This document shows, one piece after another, positions 63,209 to 64,000 of a stretch of DNA of 64,000 nt (positions within the stretch are counted from its first letter, which is position 1; every line of letters begins with the position of its first letter). The notes beneath the pieces were generated by a model that saw only the letters and a program-made list of their open reading frames with translations, had not been told where the DNA came from and searched no databases. The DNA is from Aurantiacibacter sp. MUD61. GTDB taxonomy: Bacteria; Pseudomonadota; Alphaproteobacteria; Sphingomonadales; Sphingomonadaceae. A program made the translations under genes and the position numbers. The stretch is taken from positions 1,077,501 through 1,141,500 of the forward strand of contig NZ_CP115446.1 in assembly GCF_027912455.1 (NCBI RefSeq). Reading direction: 5' to 3'.

Positions 63209-64000
63209 ATGACCTATGCCGCGCCTACGCTCGCTCGCCCCATGGTGAAACGCCTCCCGACGAAGGCTATTCTGGCCATCTTCGGCCTCGCTGTGGCGGC
63301 CATTCCTGCCGCATCGCTTTTCGCGCAGGATCGGGTGTCTCCTTACACTGTGGTGGAGACAGGGCAGGGCTTCGAACGCCTGCAGGATGCCGTCAATGCG
63401 ATCGGCAGCAATACCGGCACGATTGCCATTGCGCCGGGCCGTCACGAACAATGTGCGGTGCAGATTGAGGGGAACATTTCCTATTTCGCCAGCGAACCGG
63501 GCAGCGCCATTTTCGATGGCGTTACCTGCGAAGGCAAAGCCGCGCTTGTCCTGCGCGGCGAGAGCGCTGAAGTTTCAGGCCTCATTTTCCAGAATATGCG
63601 CGTGCCGGATTTCAACGGATCGGGCATTCGCCTTGAGACGGGCGATCTGACCGTCGCGCAAAGCTGGTTCCGCGACAGCCAGCAGGGCATACTGACCGGC
63701 AGTGACGGCTCTGCGCGCATGGTGGTGGATCGCTCCACCTTCACGCGGCTCGGCACCTGCGATGGCCCGGGCGGCTGTGCGCATTCAATCTACACCGGCG
63801 ATCTCGGCCATGTCCGCATCACCAATTCGCGCTTCGAGCAGGGACGCGGCGGGCACTATGTCAAATCGCGCGCGGCGCGTGTCGACATCGCTTCCTCCAG
63901 TTTTGACGATGCCGCAGGCCGCGCAACCAATTACATGATCGACCTGCCCGGCGGCGCGTCGGGCCAGATCAGCAACAATTGGTTCGTGCAGGGCGCGGAC
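63209..64000 (+). CDS. Secreted right-handed beta-helix protein (3' end cut by window edge)
   Basis: At least 264 residues; the reading frame runs off the right edge. ATG 63209 (or 63242) gives a signal peptide (MVKRLPTKAILAIFGLAVAA, cleavage near LFA-QDR). A beta-helix follows: YTVVETGQGFERLQDAVNAI is the usual entry motif of pectin-lyase-like proteins, followed by repeated turns such as ALVLRGESAEVSGLIFQNMR, GIRLETGDLTVAQSWFRDSQ and HVRITNSRFEQGRGGHYVKS. Extracellular or periplasmic polysaccharide binding or modification is likely. No catalytic residues can be assigned from this part. Confidence 0.75.
   Translation, partial: MTYAAPTLARPMVKRLPTKAILAIFGLAVAAIPAASLFAQDRVSPYTVVETGQGFERLQDAVNAIGSNTGTIAIAPGRHEQCAVQIEGNISYFASEPGSAIFDGVTCEGKAALVLRGESAEVSGLIFQNMRVPDFNGSGIRLETGDLTVAQSWFRDSQQGILTGSDGSARMVVDRSTFTRLGTCDGPGGCAHSIYTGDLGHVRITNSRFEQGRGGHYVKSRAARVDIASSSFDDAAGRATNYMIDLPGGASGQISNNWFVQGAD

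Overview
The window looks like chromosome of an alphaproteobacterium of the order Sphingomonadales, most likely Erythrobacteraceae. The evidence is the GC-rich coding style, the rnd-lptC-lptA block, two exosortase-A-associated genes, a Rcc01079-type spike base gene and many Wzx/Wzy-type polysaccharide genes. No rRNA, tRNA, CRISPR array, transposase or integrase was seen. No gene-free stretch exceeds 300 bases. The longest gaps are 50563-50828 (an inverted-repeat element), 43745-44001 and 52050-52304 (nothing recognisable in the last two).

Layout. 1-21300 is a polysaccharide export locus. It holds GDP-mannose 4,6-dehydratase (cut by the left edge), a GDP-mannose 6-dehydrogenase, glycosyltransferases, Wza- and Wzc-like export proteins, a Wzy-like polymerase, a Wzx-like flippase, an O-acyltransferase, methyltransferases and rmlBDCA for dTDP-L-rhamnose. 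In its middle (12177-14509) sit two genes resembling the head-spike genes of Rhodobacter gene transfer agents (GTA). 21314-27179 is a lasso-peptide-like RiPP locus: nucleotidyltransferase, PqqD/RRE protein, HPr-kinase-like protein, PRMT-like methyltransferase, precursor and asparagine-synthetase-like cyclase. The precursor appears to be a lasso leader and core fused to a peptidase S74 self-cleaving chaperone domain, and no leader peptidase gene is present. 27335-29665 holds a second O-antigen-ligase-type protein with two small partners.

29662-43744 is mostly housekeeping: lptA, lptC, ribonuclease D, ung, a DksA-like protein, an orphan PAS histidine kinase, an Lrp/AsnC regulator and gltD-gltB. 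44002-50562 holds a long acidic membrane protein, an exosortase-A-associated glycosyltransferase and O-glycosylation ligase, an acyltransferase and a DUF4126 protein. 50829-64000 holds PHB depolymerase, an MsbA-like ABC exporter, an M13 metallopeptidase, uppP, phenylalanine 4-hydroxylase flanked by small acidic lipoproteins, RecQ, and an SPFH / ribbon-helix-helix operon behind a 32-bp palindrome. A secreted beta-helix protein is cut by the right edge.

The two signals most worth following are the lasso-S74 fusion at 24909-25268 and the GTA-spike-like pair inside the polysaccharide locus.
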